A stretch of 64,000 nt of DNA from Tritrichomonas musculus (Eukaryota; Parabasalia; Tritrichomonadida; Tritrichomonadidae), in NCBI GenBank assembly GCA_039105265.1, contig JAPFFF010000082.1, positions 101,954 to 165,953 of the forward strand. Direction: 5' to 3'. Position numbers and translations under genes: made by a program. Positions 41,529-55,481 of the stretch are shown here, piece by piece (position 1 is the stretch's first letter; every line of letters begins with the position of its first letter). The notes under the pieces are model-generated. The model had not been told where the DNA came from. It was given only the letters and a program-made list of their open reading frames with translations, and did not search any database.

Positions 41529-42838
41529 AATTTCGAAATCGTTTATAATTATCTTACAAAAGTGTTTGAGATTTGTGTTTTATTTAACTCTGTTCACTTG
41601 TGAGAAACGTTTGAATAAGAATAATTGATATTGCGATTTAATTTTTACTGATTTTACTTAATTTCGAAATCGTTTATAATTATCTTACAAAAGTGTTTGA
41701 GATTTGTGTTTTATTTAACTCTGTTCACTTGTGAGAAACGTTTGAATAGGAATAATTGAGATTAAGCTTTAATTTTTACTGATTTTACTTAATTTCGAAA
41801 TCGTTTATAATTATCTTACAAAAGTGTTTGAGATTTGTGTTTTATTTAACTCTGTTCACTTGTGAGAAACGTTTGAATAAGAATAACTGAGATTAAGCTT
41901 TAATTTTTACTGATTTTACTTAATTTCGAAATCGTTTTTAATTATCTTACAAAAGTGTTTGAGATTTGTGTTTTATTTAACTCTGTTCACTTGTGAGAAA
42001 CGTTTGAATAAGAATAATTGAGATTAAGCTTTAATTTTTACTGATTTTACTTAATTTCGAAATCGTTTATAATTATCTTACAAAAGTGTTTGAGATTTGT
42101 GTTTTATTTAACTCTGTTCACTTGTGAGAAACGTTTGAATAGGAATAATTGAGATTAAGCTTTAATTTTTACTGATTTTACTTAATTTCGAAATCGTTTT
42201 TAATTATCTTACAAAAGTGTTTGAGATTTGTGTTTTATTTAACTCTGTTCACTTGTGAGAAACGTTTGAATAAGAATAATTGAGATTAAGCTTTAATTTT
42301 TACTGATTTTACTTAATTTCGAAATCGTTTATAATTATCTTACAAAAGTGTTTGAGATTTGTGTTTTATTTAACTCTGTTCACTTGTGAGAAACGTTTGA
42401 ATAGGAATAATTGAGATTAAGCTTTAATTTTTACTGATTTTACTTAATTTCGAAATCGTTTTTAATTATCTTACAAAAGTGTTTGAGATTTGTGTTTTAT
42501 TTAACTCTGTTCACTTGTGAGAAACGTTTGAATAGGAATAATTGAGATTAAGCTTTAATTTTTACTGATTTTACTTAATTTCGAAATCGTTTATAATTAT
42601 CTTACAAAAGTGTTTGAGATTTGTGTTTTATTTAACTCTGTTCACTTGTGAGAAACGTTTGAATAGGAATAATTGATATTGCGATTTAATTTTTACTGAT
42701 TTTACTTAATTTCGAAATCGTTTATAATTATCTTACAAAAGTGTTTGAGATTTGTGTTTTATTTAACTCTGTTCACTTGTGAGAAACGTTTGAATAAGAA
42801 TAATTGAGATTAAGCTTTAATTTTTACTGATTTTACTT

Positions 42839-42971
42839 AATTTCGAAATCGTTTATAATTATCTTACAAAAGTGTTTGAGATTTGTGTTTTATTTAACTC
42901 TGTTCACTTGTGAGAAACGTTTGAATAGGAATAATTGATATTAAGCGATTTAATTTTTACTGATTTTACTT
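42839..42971 (+). repeat. 133-bp unit containing both AAGC and GCGA
   Basis: Reads GATATTAAGCGATTTAA, which contains the AAGC of type A and the GCGA of type B overlapping on GC. Type A (ATTAAGCTTT) and type B (ATTGCGATTT) can each be derived from it by losing two bases. It is the only such unit among about 489. It occupies the first place of a duplicated 16-unit block, where the partner at 32883 is a plain B2 unit, and it follows a unit carrying AAGC. Confidence 0.92.
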
Positions 42972-44936
42972 AATTTCGAAATCGTTTTTAATTATCTTAC
43001 AAAAGTGTTTGAGATTTGTGTTTTATTTAACTCTGTTCACTTGTGAGAAACGTTTGAATAAGAATAATTGATATTGCGATTTAATCTTTATTGATTTTAC
43101 TTAATTTCGAAATCGTTTATAATTATCTTACAAAAGTGTTTGAGATTTGTGTTTTATTTAACTCTGTTCACTTGTGAGAAACGTTTGAATAGGAATAATT
43201 GAGATTAAGCTTTAATTTTTACTGATTTTACTTAATTTCGAAATCGTTTTTAATTATCTTACAAAAGTGTTTGAGATTTGTGTTTTATTTAACTCTGTTC
43301 ACTTGTGAGAAACGTTTGAATAGGAATAATTGAGATTAAGCTTTAATTTTTACTGATTTTACTTAATTTCGAAATCGTTTATAATTATCTTACAAAAGTG
43401 TTTGAGATTTGTGTTTTATTTAACTCTGTTCACTTGTGAGAAACGTTTGAATAGGAATAATTGAGATTAAGCTTTAATTTTTACTGATTTTACTTAATTT
43501 CGAAATCGTTTATAATTATCTTACAAAAGTGTTTGAGATTTGTGTTTTATTTAACTCTGTTCACTTGTGAGAAACGTTTGAATAGGAATAATTGAGATTA
43601 AGCTTTAATTTTTACTGATTTTACTTAATTTCGAAATCGTTTATAATTATCTTACAAAAGTGTTTGAGATTTGTGTTTTATTTAACTCTGTTCACTTGTG
43701 AGAAACGTTTGAATAGGAATAATTGAGATTAAGCTTTAATTTTTACTGATTTTACTTAATTTCGAAATCGTTTATAATTATCTTACAAAAGTGTTTGAGA
43801 TTTGTGTTTTATTTAACTCTGTTCACTTGTGAGAAACGTTTGAATAGGAATAATTGAGATTAAGCTTTAATTTTTACTGATTTTACTTAATTTCGAAATC
43901 GTTTATAATTATCTTACAAAAGTGTTTGAGATTTGTGTTTTATTTAACTCTGTTCACTTGTGAGAAACGTTTGAATAGGAATAATTGATATTGCGATTTA
44001 ATTTTTACTGATTTTACTTAATTTCGAAATCGTTTTTAATTATCTTACAAAAGTGTTTGAGATTTGTGTTTTATTTAACTCTGTTCACTTGTGAGAAACG
44101 TTTGAATAGGAATAATTGATATTGCGATTTAATTTTTACTGATTTTACTTAATTTCGAAATCGTTTTTAATTATCTTACAAAAGTGTTTGAGATTTGTGT
44201 TTTATTTAACTCTGTTCACTTGTGAGAAACGTTTGAATAAGAATAATTGATATTGCGATTTAATCTTTATTGATTTTACTTAATTTCGAAATCGTTTTTA
44301 ATTATCTTACAAAAGTGTTTGAGATTTGTGTTTTATTTAACTCTGTTCATTTGTGAGAAATGTTAGAATAAGAATAACTGAGATTAAGCTTTAATTTTTA
44401 CTGATTTTACTTAATTTCGAAATCGTTTTTAATTATCTTACAAAAGTGTTTGAGATTTGTGTTTTATTTAACTCTGTTCATTTGTGAGAAACGTTTGAAT
44501 AAGAATAATTGAGATTAAGCTTTAATTTTTACTGATTTTACTTAATTTCGAAATCGTTTATAATTATCTTACAAAAGTGTTTGAGATTTGTGTTTTATTT
44601 AACTCTGTTCACTTGTGAGAAACGTTTGAATAAGAATAATTGATATTGCGATTTAATCTTTATTGATTTTACTTAATTTCGAAATCGTTTTTAATTATCT
44701 TACAAAAGTGTTTGAGATTTGTGTTTTATTTAACTCTGTTCATTTGTGAGAAATGTTAGAATAAGAATAACTGAGATTAAGCTTTAATTTTTACTGATTT
44801 TACTTAATTTCGAAATCGTTTTTAATTATCTTACAAAAGTGTTTGAGATTTGTGTTTTATTTAACTCTGTTCATTTGTGAGAAACGTTTGAATAAGAATA
44901 ACTGAGATTAAGCTTTAATTTTTACTGATTTTACTT
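42839..44936 (+). repeat. 16-unit block, right copy (2,098 bp)
   Basis: Matches 32883-34978 in type order. Its first unit is the 133-bp unit, which takes the place of an ordinary 131-bp B2 unit in the left copy. After 44936 a third B1-C-D trimer (44937-45329) follows before the order B2-A-B1(A47) resumes, which in the left copy starts at once at 34979. The copies therefore differ by one whole 393-bp trimer. Confidence 0.82.
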
Positions 44937-45329
44937 AATTTCGAAATCGTTTATAATTATCTTACAAAAGTGTTTGAGATTTGTGTTTTATTTAACTCTG
45001 TTCACTTGTGAGAAACGTTTGAATAAGAATAATTGATATTGCGATTTAATCTTTATTGATTTTACTTAATTTCGAAATCGTTTATAATTATCTTACAAAA
45101 GTGTTTGAGATTTGTGTTTTATTTAACTCTGTTCATTTGTGAGAAATGTTAGAATAAGAATAACTGAGATTAAGCTTTAATTTTTACTGATTTTACTTAA
45201 TTTCGAAATCGTTTTTAATTATCTTACAAAAGTGTTTGAGATTTGTGTTTTATTTAACTCTGTTCATTTGTGAGAAACGTTTGAATAAGAATAACTGAGA
45301 TTAAGCTTTAATTTTTACTGATTTTACTT
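44151..45329 (+). repeat. Three tandem 393-bp trimers (B1-C-D)
   Basis: Trimers begin at 44151, 44544 and 44937. The first D unit (44413) has T97 where D normally has C97. The related array at 34193-34978 has two trimers. The trimer is the smallest stretch seen to change copy number between otherwise matching blocks. Confidence 0.85.
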
Positions 45330-48300
45330 AATTTCGAAATCGTTTATAATTATCTTACAAAAGTGTTTGAGATTTGTGTTTTATTTAACTCTGTTCACTT
45401 GTGAGAAACGTTTGAATAGGAATAATTGATATTGCGATTTAATTTTTACTGATTTTACTTAATTTCGAAATCGTTTTTAATTATCTTACAAAAGTGTTTG
45501 AGATTTGTGTTTTATTTAACTCTGTTCACTTGTGAGAAACGTTTGAATAGGAATAATTGAGATTAAGCTTTAATTTTTACTGATTTTACTTAATTTCGAA
45601 ATCGTTTATAATTATCTTACAAAAGTGTTTGAGATTTATGTTTTATTTAACTCTGTTCACTTGTGAGAAACGTTTGAATAAGAATAATTGATATTGCGAT
45701 TTAATCTTTATTGATTTTACTTAATTTCGAAATCGTTTATAATTATCTTACAAAAGTGTTTGAGATTTGTGTTTTATTTAACTCTGTTCACTTGTGAGAA
45801 ACGTTTGAATAGGAATAATTGAGATTAAGCTTTAATTTTTACTGATTTTACTTAATTTCGAAATCGTTTATAATTATCTTACAAAAGTGTTTGAGATTTG
45901 TGTTTTATTTAACTCTGTTCACTTGTGAGAAACGTTTGAATAGGAATAATTGATATTGCGATTTAATTTTTACTGATTTTACTTAATTTCGAAATCGTTT
46001 TTAATTATCTTACAAAAGTGTTTGAGATTTGTGTTTTATTTAACTCTGTTCACTTGTGAGAAACGTTTGAATAAGAATAATTGATATTGCGATTTAATCT
46101 TTATTGATTTTACTTAATTTCGAAATCGTTTTTAATTATCTTACAAAAGTGTTTGAGATTTGTGTTTTATTTAACTCTGTTCACTTGTGAGAAACGTTTG
46201 AATAAGAATAATTGATATTGCGATTTAATCTTTATTGATTTTACTTAATTTCGAAATCGTTTTTAATTATCTTACAAAAGTGTTTGAGATTTGTGTTTTA
46301 TTTAACTCTGTTCATTTGTGAGAAATGTTAGAATAAGAATAACTGAGATTAAGCTTTAATTTTTACTGATTTTACTTAATTTCGAAATCGTTTTTAATTA
46401 TCTTACAAAAGTGTTTGAGATTTGTGTTTTATTTAACTCTGTTCATTTGTGAGAAACGTTTGAATAAGAATAACTGAGATTAAGCTTTAATTTTTACTGA
46501 TTTTAATTAATTTCGAAATCGTTTATAATTATCTTACAAAAGTGTTTGAGATTTGTGTTTTATTTAACTCTGTTCACTTGTGAGAAACGTTTGAATAGGA
46601 ATAATTGATATTGCGATTTAATTTTTACTGATTTTACTTAATTTCGAAATCGTTTTTAATTATCTTACAAAAGTGTTTGAGATTTGTGTTTTATTTAACT
46701 CTGTTCACTTGTGAGAAACGTTTGAATAAGAATAATTGATATTGCGATTTAATCTTTATTGATTTTACTTAATTTCGAAATCGTTTTTAATTATCTTACA
46801 AAAGTGTTTGAGATTTGTGTTTTATTTAACTCTGTTCACTTGTGAGAAATGTTAGATTAAGAATAATTGAGATTAAACTTTAATTTTTACTGATTTTACT
46901 TAATTTCGAAATCGTTTTTAATTATCTTACAAAAGTGTTTGAGATTTGTGTTTTATTTAACTCTGTTCACTTGTGAGAAACGTTTGAATAGGAATAATTG
47001 AGATTAAGCTTTAATTTTTACTGATTTTACTTAATTTCGAAATCGTTTATAATTATCTTACAAAAGTGTTTGAGATTTGTGTTTTATTTAACTCTGTTCA
47101 CTTGTGAGAAACGTTTGAATAGGAATAATTGAGATTAAGCTTTAATTTTTACTGATTTTACTTAATTTCGAAATCGTTTATAATTATCTTACAAAAGTGT
47201 TTGAGATTTGTGTTTTATTTAACTCTGTTCACTTGTGAGAAACGTTTGAATAGGAATAATTGAGATTAAGCTTTAATTTTTACTGATTTTACTTAATTTC
47301 GAAATCGTTTATAATTATCTTACAAAAGTGTTTGAGATTTATGTTTTATTTAACTCTGTTCACTTGTGAGAAACGTTTGAATAAGAATAATTGATATTGC
47401 GATTTAATCTTTATTGATTTTACTTAATTTCGAAATCGTTTATAATTATCTTACAAAAGTGTTTGAGATTTGTGTTTTATTTAACTCTGTTCACTTGTGA
47501 GAAACGTTTGAATAGGAATAATTGAGATTAAGCTTTAATTTTTACTGATTTTACTTAATTTCGAAATCGTTTTTAATTATCTTACAAAAGTGTTTGAGAT
47601 TTGTGTTTTATTTAACTCTGTTCACTTGTGAGAAACGTTTGAATAGGAATAATTGAGATTAAGCTTTAATTTTTACTGATTTTACTTAATTTCGAAATCG
47701 TTTATAATTATCTTACAAAAGTGTTTGAGATTTGTGTTTTATTTAACTCTGTTCACTTGTGAGAAACGTTTGAATAGGAATAATTGAGATTAAGCTTTAA
47801 TTTTTACTGATTTTACTTAATTTCGAAATCGTTTATAATTATCTTACAAAAGTGTTTGAGATTTGTGTTTTATTTAACTCTGTTCACTTGTGAGAAACGT
47901 TTGAATAGGAATAATTGAGATTAAGCTTTAATTTTTACTGATTTTACTTAATTTCGAAATCGTTTATAATTATCTTACAAAAGTGTTTGAGATTTATGTT
48001 TTATTTAACTCTGTTCACTTGTGAGAAACGTTTGAATAAGAATAATTGATATTGCGATTTAATCTTTATTGATTTTACTTAATTTCGAAATCGTTTATAA
48101 TTATCTTACAAAAGTGTTTGAGATTTGTGTTTTATTTAACTCTGTTCACTTGTGAGAAACGTTTGAATAGGAATAATTGAGATTAAGCTTTAATTTTTAC
48201 TGATTTTACTTAATTTCGAAATCGTTTTTAATTATCTTACAAAAGTGTTTGAGATTTGTGTTTTATTTAACTCTGTTCACTTGTGAGAAACGTTTGAATA

Positions 48301-50307
48301 AGAATAATTGATATTGCGATTTAATCTTTATTGATTTTACTTAATTTCGAAATCGTTTTTAATTATCTTACAAAAGTGTTTGAGATTTGTGTTTTATTTA
48401 ACTCTGTTCACTTGTGAGAAACGTTTGAATAGGAATAATTGAGATTAAGCTTTAATTTTTACTGATTTTACTTAATTTCGAAATCGTTTATAATTATCTT
48501 ACAAAAGTGTTTGAGATTTGTGTTTTATTTAACTCTGTTCACTTGTGAGAAACGTTTGAATAGGAATAATTGAGATTAAGCTTTAATTTTTACTGATTTT
48601 ACTTAATTTCGAAATCGTTTATAATTATCTTACAAAAGTGTTTGAGATTTGTGTTTTATTTAACTCTGTTCACTTGTGAGAAACGTTTGAATAGGAATAA
48701 TTGAGATTAAGCTTTAATTTTTACTGATTTTACTTAATTTCGAAATCGTTTATAATTATCTTACAAAAGTGTTTGAGATTTGTGTTTTATTTAACTCTGT
48801 TCACTTGTGAGAAACGTTTGAATAGGAATAATTGATATTGCGATTTAATTTTTACTGATTTTACTTAATTTCGAAATCGTTTTTAATTATCTTACAAAAG
48901 TGTTTGAGATTTGTGTTTTATTTAACTCTGTTCACTTGTGAGAAACGTTTGAATAGGAATAATTGATATTGCGATTTAATTTTTACTGATTTTACTTAAT
49001 TTCGAAATCGTTTTTAATTATCTTACAAAAGTGTTTGAGATTTGTGTTTTATTTAACTCTGTTCACTTGTGAGAAACGTTTGAATAAGAATAATTGATAT
49101 TGCGATTTAATCTTTATTGATTTTACTTAATTTCGAAATCGTTTATAATTATCTTACAAAAGTGTTTGAGATTTGTGTTTTATTTAACTCTGTTCACTTG
49201 TGAGAAACGTTTGAATAGGAATAATTGAGATTAAGCTTTAATTTTTACTGATTTTACTTAATTTCGAAATCGTTTATAATTATCTTACAAAAGTGTTTGA
49301 GATTTATGTTTTATTTAACTCTGTTCACTTGTGAGAAACGTTTGAATAAGAATAATTGATATTGCGATTTAATCTTTATTGATTTTACTTAATTTCGAAA
49401 TCGTTTTTAATTATCTTACAAAAGTGTTTGAGATTTGTGTTTTATTTAACTCTGTTCACTTGTGAGAAACGTTTGAATAGGAATAATTGAGATTAAGCTT
49501 TAATTTTTACTGATTTTACTTAATTTCGAAATCGTTTATAATTATCTTACAAAAGTGTTTGAGATTTGTGTTTTATTTAACTCTGTTCACTTGTGAGAAA
49601 CGTTTGAATAAGAATAATTGATATTGCGATTTAATCTTTATTGATTTTACTTAATTTCGAAATCGTTTATAATTATCTTACAAAAGTGTTTGAGATTTGT
49701 GTTTTATTTAACTCTGTTCACTTGTGAGAAACGTTAGAATAAGAATAATTGATATTGCGATTTAATTTTTATTGATTTTACTTAATTTCGAAATCGTTTT
49801 TAATTATCTTACAAAAGTGTTTGAGATTTGTGTTTTATTTAACTCTGTTCATTTGTGAGAAACGTTTGAATAAGAATAACTGAGATTAAGCTTTAATTTT
49901 TACTGATTTTACTTAATTTCGAAATCGTTTATAATTATCTTACAAAAGTGTTTGAGATTTGTGTTTTATTTAACTCTGTTCACTTGTGAGAAACGTTTGA
50001 ATAAGAATAATTGATATTGCGATTTAATCTTTATTGATTTTACTTAATTTCGAAATCGTTTATAATTATCTTACAAAAGTGTTTGAGATTTGTGTTTTAT
50101 TTAACTCTGTTCATTTGTGAGAAATGTTAGAATAAGAATAACTGAGATTAAGCTTTAATTTTTACTGATTTTACTTAATTTCGAAATCGTTTTTAATTAT
50201 CTTACAAAAGTGTTTGAGATTTGTGTTTTATTTAACTCTGTTCATTTGTGAGAAACGTTTGAATAAGAATAACTGAGATTAAGCTTTAATTTTTACTGAT
50301 TTTACTT
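45330..50307 (+). repeat. 38-unit block, right copy (4,978 bp)
   Basis: Partner of 36551-41528. Its first five units also match 34979-35633, so this stretch has at least three relatives in the window. After 50307 the two copies part (AACTGAG units here, type A there). Unlike the 70-unit copies, these two blocks are separated by 3.8 kb and are not back to back. Confidence 0.87.
49653..49783 (+). repeat. One-off hybrid unit (C80 with A84, then GCGA)
   Basis: Reads AAACGTTAGAATAAG followed by AATTGATATTGCGA and TTTTTATTG. C80 with A84 is a pairing I saw nowhere else, because A84 otherwise always goes with T80. The unit replaces a type C unit present at the matching place (40874) in the left copy of the 38-unit block. 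It looks like a short conversion patch from a B1 unit that left A84 behind. Confidence 0.85.
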
Positions 50308-51879
50308 AATTTCGAAATCGTTTATAATTATCTTACAAAAGTGTTTGAGATTTGTGTTTTATTTAACTCTGTTCACTTGTGAGAAACGTTTGAATAAGAA
50401 TAATTGATATTGCGATTTAATCTTTATTGATTTTACTTAATTTCGAAATCGTTTATAATTATCTTACAAAAGTGTTTGAGATTTGTGTTTTATTTAACTC
50501 TGTTCACTTGTGAGAAACGTTTGAATAAGAATAACTGAGATTAAGCTTTAATTTTTACTGATTTTACTTAATTTCGAAATCGTTTATAATTATCTTACAA
50601 AAGTGTTTGAGATTTGTGTTTTATTTAACTCTGTTCACTTGTGAGAAACGTTTGAATAAGAATAACTGAGATTAAGCTTTAATTTTTACTGATTTTACTT
50701 AATTTCGAAATCGTTTATAATTATCTTACAAAAGTGTTTGAGATTTGTGTTTTATTTAACTCTGTTCACTTGTGAGAAACGTTTGAATAAGAATAATTGA
50801 TATTGCGATTTAATCTTTATTGATTTTACTTAATTTCGAAATCGTTTATAATTATCTTACAAAAGTGTTTGAGATTTGTGTTTTATTTAACTCTGTTCAC
50901 TTGTGAGAAACGTTTGAATAGGAATAATTGAGATTAAGCTTTAATTTTTACTGATTTTACTTAATTTCGAAATCGTTTTTAATTATCTTACAAAAGTGTT
51001 TGAGATTTGTGTTTTATTTAACTCTGTTCACTTGTGAGAAACGTTTGAATAAGAATAATTGATATTGCGATTTAATCTTTATTGATTTTACTTAATTTCG
51101 AAATCGTTTATAATTATCTTACAAAAGTGTTTGAGATTTGTGTTTTATTTAACTCTGTTCACTTGTGAGAAACGTTTGAATAGGAATAATTGAGATTAAG
51201 CTTTAATTTTTACTGATTTTACTTAATTTCGAAATCGTTTTTAATTATCTTACAAAAGTGTTTGAGATTTGTGTTTTATTTAACTCTGTTCACTTGTGAG
51301 AAACGTTTGAATAGGAATAATTGAGATTAAGCTTTAATTTTTACTGATTTTACTTAATTTCGAAATCGTTTATAATTATCTTACAAAAGTGTTTGAGATT
51401 TGTGTTTTATTTAACTCTGTTCACTTGTGAGAAACGTTTGAATAAGAATAATTGATATTGCGATTTAATTTTTACTGATTTTACTTAATTTCGAAATCGT
51501 TTTTAATTATCTTACAAAAGTGTTTGAGATTTGTGTTTTATTTAACTCTGTTCACTTGTGAGAAACGTTTGAATAAGAATAATTGAGATTAAGCTTTAAT
51601 TTTTACTGATTTTACTTAATTTCGAAATCGTTTTTAATTATCTTACAAAAGTGTTTGAGATTTGTGTTTTATTTAACTCTGTTCATTTGTGAGAAACGTT
51701 TGAATAAGAATAACTGAGATTAAGCTTTAATTTTTACTGATTTTACTTAATTTCGAAATCGTTTATAATTATCTTACAAAAGTGTTTGAGATTTGTGTTT
51801 TATTTAACTCTGTTCACTTGTGAGAAACGTTTGAATAAGAATAATTGATATTGCGATTTAATTTTTACTGATTTTACTT

Positions 51880-51944
51880 AATTTCGAAATCGTTTTTAAT
51901 TAAGAATAATTGAGATTAAGCTTTAATTTTTACTGATTTTACTT
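51880..51944 (+). repeat. Truncated 65-bp unit
   Basis: Unit bases 1-22 are joined directly to about base 88, removing 66 bases. ATTA is present on both sides of the lost piece (unit bases 20-23, and 86-89 in types with T87), so the join lies in a 4-bp microhomology. The right part matches type F (TAAGAATAATTGAG) and is followed by A(T17)-A-A-B1(A47), the same order that follows type F at 37992, so the join also marks a change of block. Confidence 0.93.
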
Positions 51945-54900
51945 AATTTCGAAATCGTTTTTAATTATCTTACAAAAGTGTTTGAGATTTGTGTTTTATT
52001 TAACTCTGTTCACTTGTGAGAAACGTTTGAATAGGAATAATTGAGATTAAGCTTTAATTTTTACTGATTTTACTTAATTTCGAAATCGTTTATAATTATC
52101 TTACAAAAGTGTTTGAGATTTGTGTTTTATTTAACTCTGTTCACTTGTGAGAAACGTTTGAATAGGAATAATTGAGATTAAGCTTTAATTTTTACTGATT
52201 TTACTTAATTTCGAAATCGTTTATAATTATCTTACAAAAGTGTTTGAGATTTGTGTTTTATTTAACTCTGTTCACTTGTGAGAAACGTTTGAATAGGAAT
52301 AATTGAGATTAAGCTTTAATTTTTACTGATTTTACTTAATTTCGAAATCGTTTATAATTATCTTACAAAAGTGTTTGAGATTTATGTTTTATTTAACTCT
52401 GTTCACTTGTGAGAAACGTTTGAATAAGAATAATTGATATTGCGATTTAATCTTTATTGATTTTACTTAATTTCGAAATCGTTTTTAATTATCTTACAAA
52501 AGTGTTTGAGATTTGTGTTTTATTTAACTCTGTTCACTTGTGAGAAACGTTTGAATAGGAATAATTGAGATTAAGCTTTAATTTTTACTGATTTTACTTA
52601 ATTTCGAAATCGTTTATAATTATCTTACAAAAGTGTTTGAGATTTATGTTTTATTTAACTCTGTTCACTTGTGAGAAACGTTTGAATAAGAATAATTGAT
52701 ATTGCGATTTAATCTTTATTGATTTTACTTAATTTCGAAATCGTTTATAATTATCTTACAAAAGTGTTTGAGATTTGTGTTTTATTTAACTCTGTTCACT
52801 TGTGAGAAACGTTTGAATAGGAATAATTGAGATTAAGCTTTAATTTTTACTGATTTTACTTAATTTCGAAATCGTTTATAATTATCTTACAAAAGTGTTT
52901 GAGATTTGTGTTTTATTTAACTCTGTTCACTTGTGAGAAACGTTTGAATAGGAATAATTGATATTGCGATTTAATTTTTACTGATTTTACTTAATTTCGA
53001 AATCGTTTTTAATTATCTTACAAAAGTGTTTGAGATTTGTGTTTTATTTAACTCTGTTCACTTGTGAGAAACGTTTGAATAAGAATAATTGATATTGCGA
53101 TTTAATCTTTATTGATTTTACTTAATTTCGAAATCGTTTTTAATTATCTTACAAAAGTGTTTGAGATTTGTGTTTTATTTAACTCTGTTCACTTGTGAGA
53201 AACGTTTGAATAAGAATAATTGATATTGCGATTTAATCTTTATTGATTTTACTTAATTTCGAAATCGTTTTTAATTATCTTACAAAAGTGTTTGAGATTT
53301 GTGTTTTATTTAACTCTGTTCATTTGTGAGAAATGTTAGAATAAGAATAACTGAGATTAAGCTTTAATTTTTACTGATTTTACTTAATTTCGAAATCGTT
53401 TTTAATTATCTTACAAAAGTGTTTGAGATTTGTGTTTTATTTAACTCTGTTCATTTGTGAGAAACGTTTGAATAAGAATAACTGAGATTAAGCTTTAATT
53501 TTTACTGATTTTAATTAATTTCGAAATCGTTTATAATTATCTTACAAAAGTGTTTGAGATTTGTGTTTTATTTAACTCTGTTCACTTGTGAGAAACGTTT
53601 GAATAGGAATAATTGATATTGCGATTTAATTTTTACTGATTTTACTTAATTTCGAAATCGTTTTTAATTATCTTACAAAAGTGTTTGAGATTTGTGTTTT
53701 ATTTAACTCTGTTCACTTGTGAGAAACGTTTGAATAAGAATAATTGATATTGCGATTTAATCTTTATTGATTTTACTTAATTTCGAAATCGTTTTTAATT
53801 ATCTTACAAAAGTGTTTGAGATTTGTGTTTTATTTAACTCTGTTCATTTGTGAGAAATGTTAGATTAAGAATAATTGAGATTAAGCTTTAATTTTTACTG
53901 ATTTTAATTAATTTCGAAATCGTTTTTAATTATCTTACAAAAGTGTTTGAGATTTGTGTTTTATTTAACTCTGTTCACTTGTGAGAAACGTTTGAATAGG
54001 AATAATTGAGATTAAGCTTTAATTTTTACTGATTTTACTTAATTTCGAAATCGTTTATAATTATCTTACAAAAGTGTTTGAGATTTGTGTTTTATTTAAC
54101 TCTGTTCACTTGTGAGAAACGTTTGAATAGGAATAATTGAGATTAAGCTTTAATTTTTACTGATTTTACTTAATTTCGAAATCGTTTATAATTATCTTAC
54201 AAAAGTGTTTGAGATTTGTGTTTTATTTAACTCTGTTCACTTGTGAGAAACGTTTGAATAGGAATAATTGAGATTAAGCTTTAATTTTTACTGATTTTAC
54301 TTAATTTCGAAATCGTTTATAATTATCTTACAAAAGTGTTTGAGATTTGTGTTTTATTTAACTCTGTTCACTTGTGAGAAACGTTTGAATAGGAATAATT
54401 GAGATTAAGCTTTAATTTTTACTGATTTTACTTAATTTCGAAATCGTTTATAATTATCTTACAAAAGTGTTTGAGATTTGTGTTTTATTTAACTCTGTTC
54501 ACTTGTGAGAAACGTTTGAATAGGAATAATTGAGATTAAGCTTTAATTTTTACTGATTTTACTTAATTTCGAAATCGTTTATAATTATCTTACAAAAGTG
54601 TTTGAGATTTGTGTTTTATTTAACTCTGTTCACTTGTGAGAAACGTTTGAATAGGAATAATTGAGATTAAGCTTTAATTTTTACTGATTTTACTTAATTT
54701 CGAAATCGTTTTTAATTATCTTACAAAAGTGTTTGAGATTTGTGTTTTATTTAACTCTGTTCACTTGTGAGAAACGTTTGAATAAGAATAATTGATATTG
54801 CGATTTAATCTTTATTGATTTTACTTAATTTCGAAATCGTTTTTAATTATCTTACAAAAGTGTTTGAGATTTGTGTTTTATTTAACTCTGTTCACTTGTG

Positions 54901-55481
54901 AGAAACGTTTGAATAGGAATAATTGAGATTAAGCTTTAATTTTTACTGATTTTACTTAATTTCGAAATCGTTTATAATTATCTTACAAAAGTGTTTGAGA
55001 TTTGTGTTTTATTTAACTCTGTTCACTTGTGAGAAACGTTTGAATAGGAATAATTGAGATTAAGCTTTAATTTTTACTGATTTTACTTAATTTCGAAATC
55101 GTTTATAATTATCTTACAAAAGTGTTTGAGATTTGTGTTTTATTTAACTCTGTTCACTTGTGAGAAACGTTTGAATAGGAATAATTGAGATTAAGCTTTA
55201 ATTTTTACTGATTTTACTTAATTTCGAAATCGTTTATAATTATCTTACAAAAGTGTTTGAGATTTGTGTTTTATTTAACTCTGTTCACTTGTGAGAAACG
55301 TTTGAATAGGAATAATTGATATTGCGATTTAATTTTTACTGATTTTACTTAATTTCGAAATCGTTTATAATTATCTTACAAAAGTGTTTGAGATTTGTGT
55401 TTTATTTAACTCTGTTCACTTGTGAGAAACGTTTGAATAGGAATAATTGATATTGCGATTTAATTTTTACTGATTTTACTT

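Noticed and set aside
51880-51944. An insertion site of a foreign element
   Set aside because: Both sides are satellite sequence and the unit is shorter, not longer; it is a deletion-type join.
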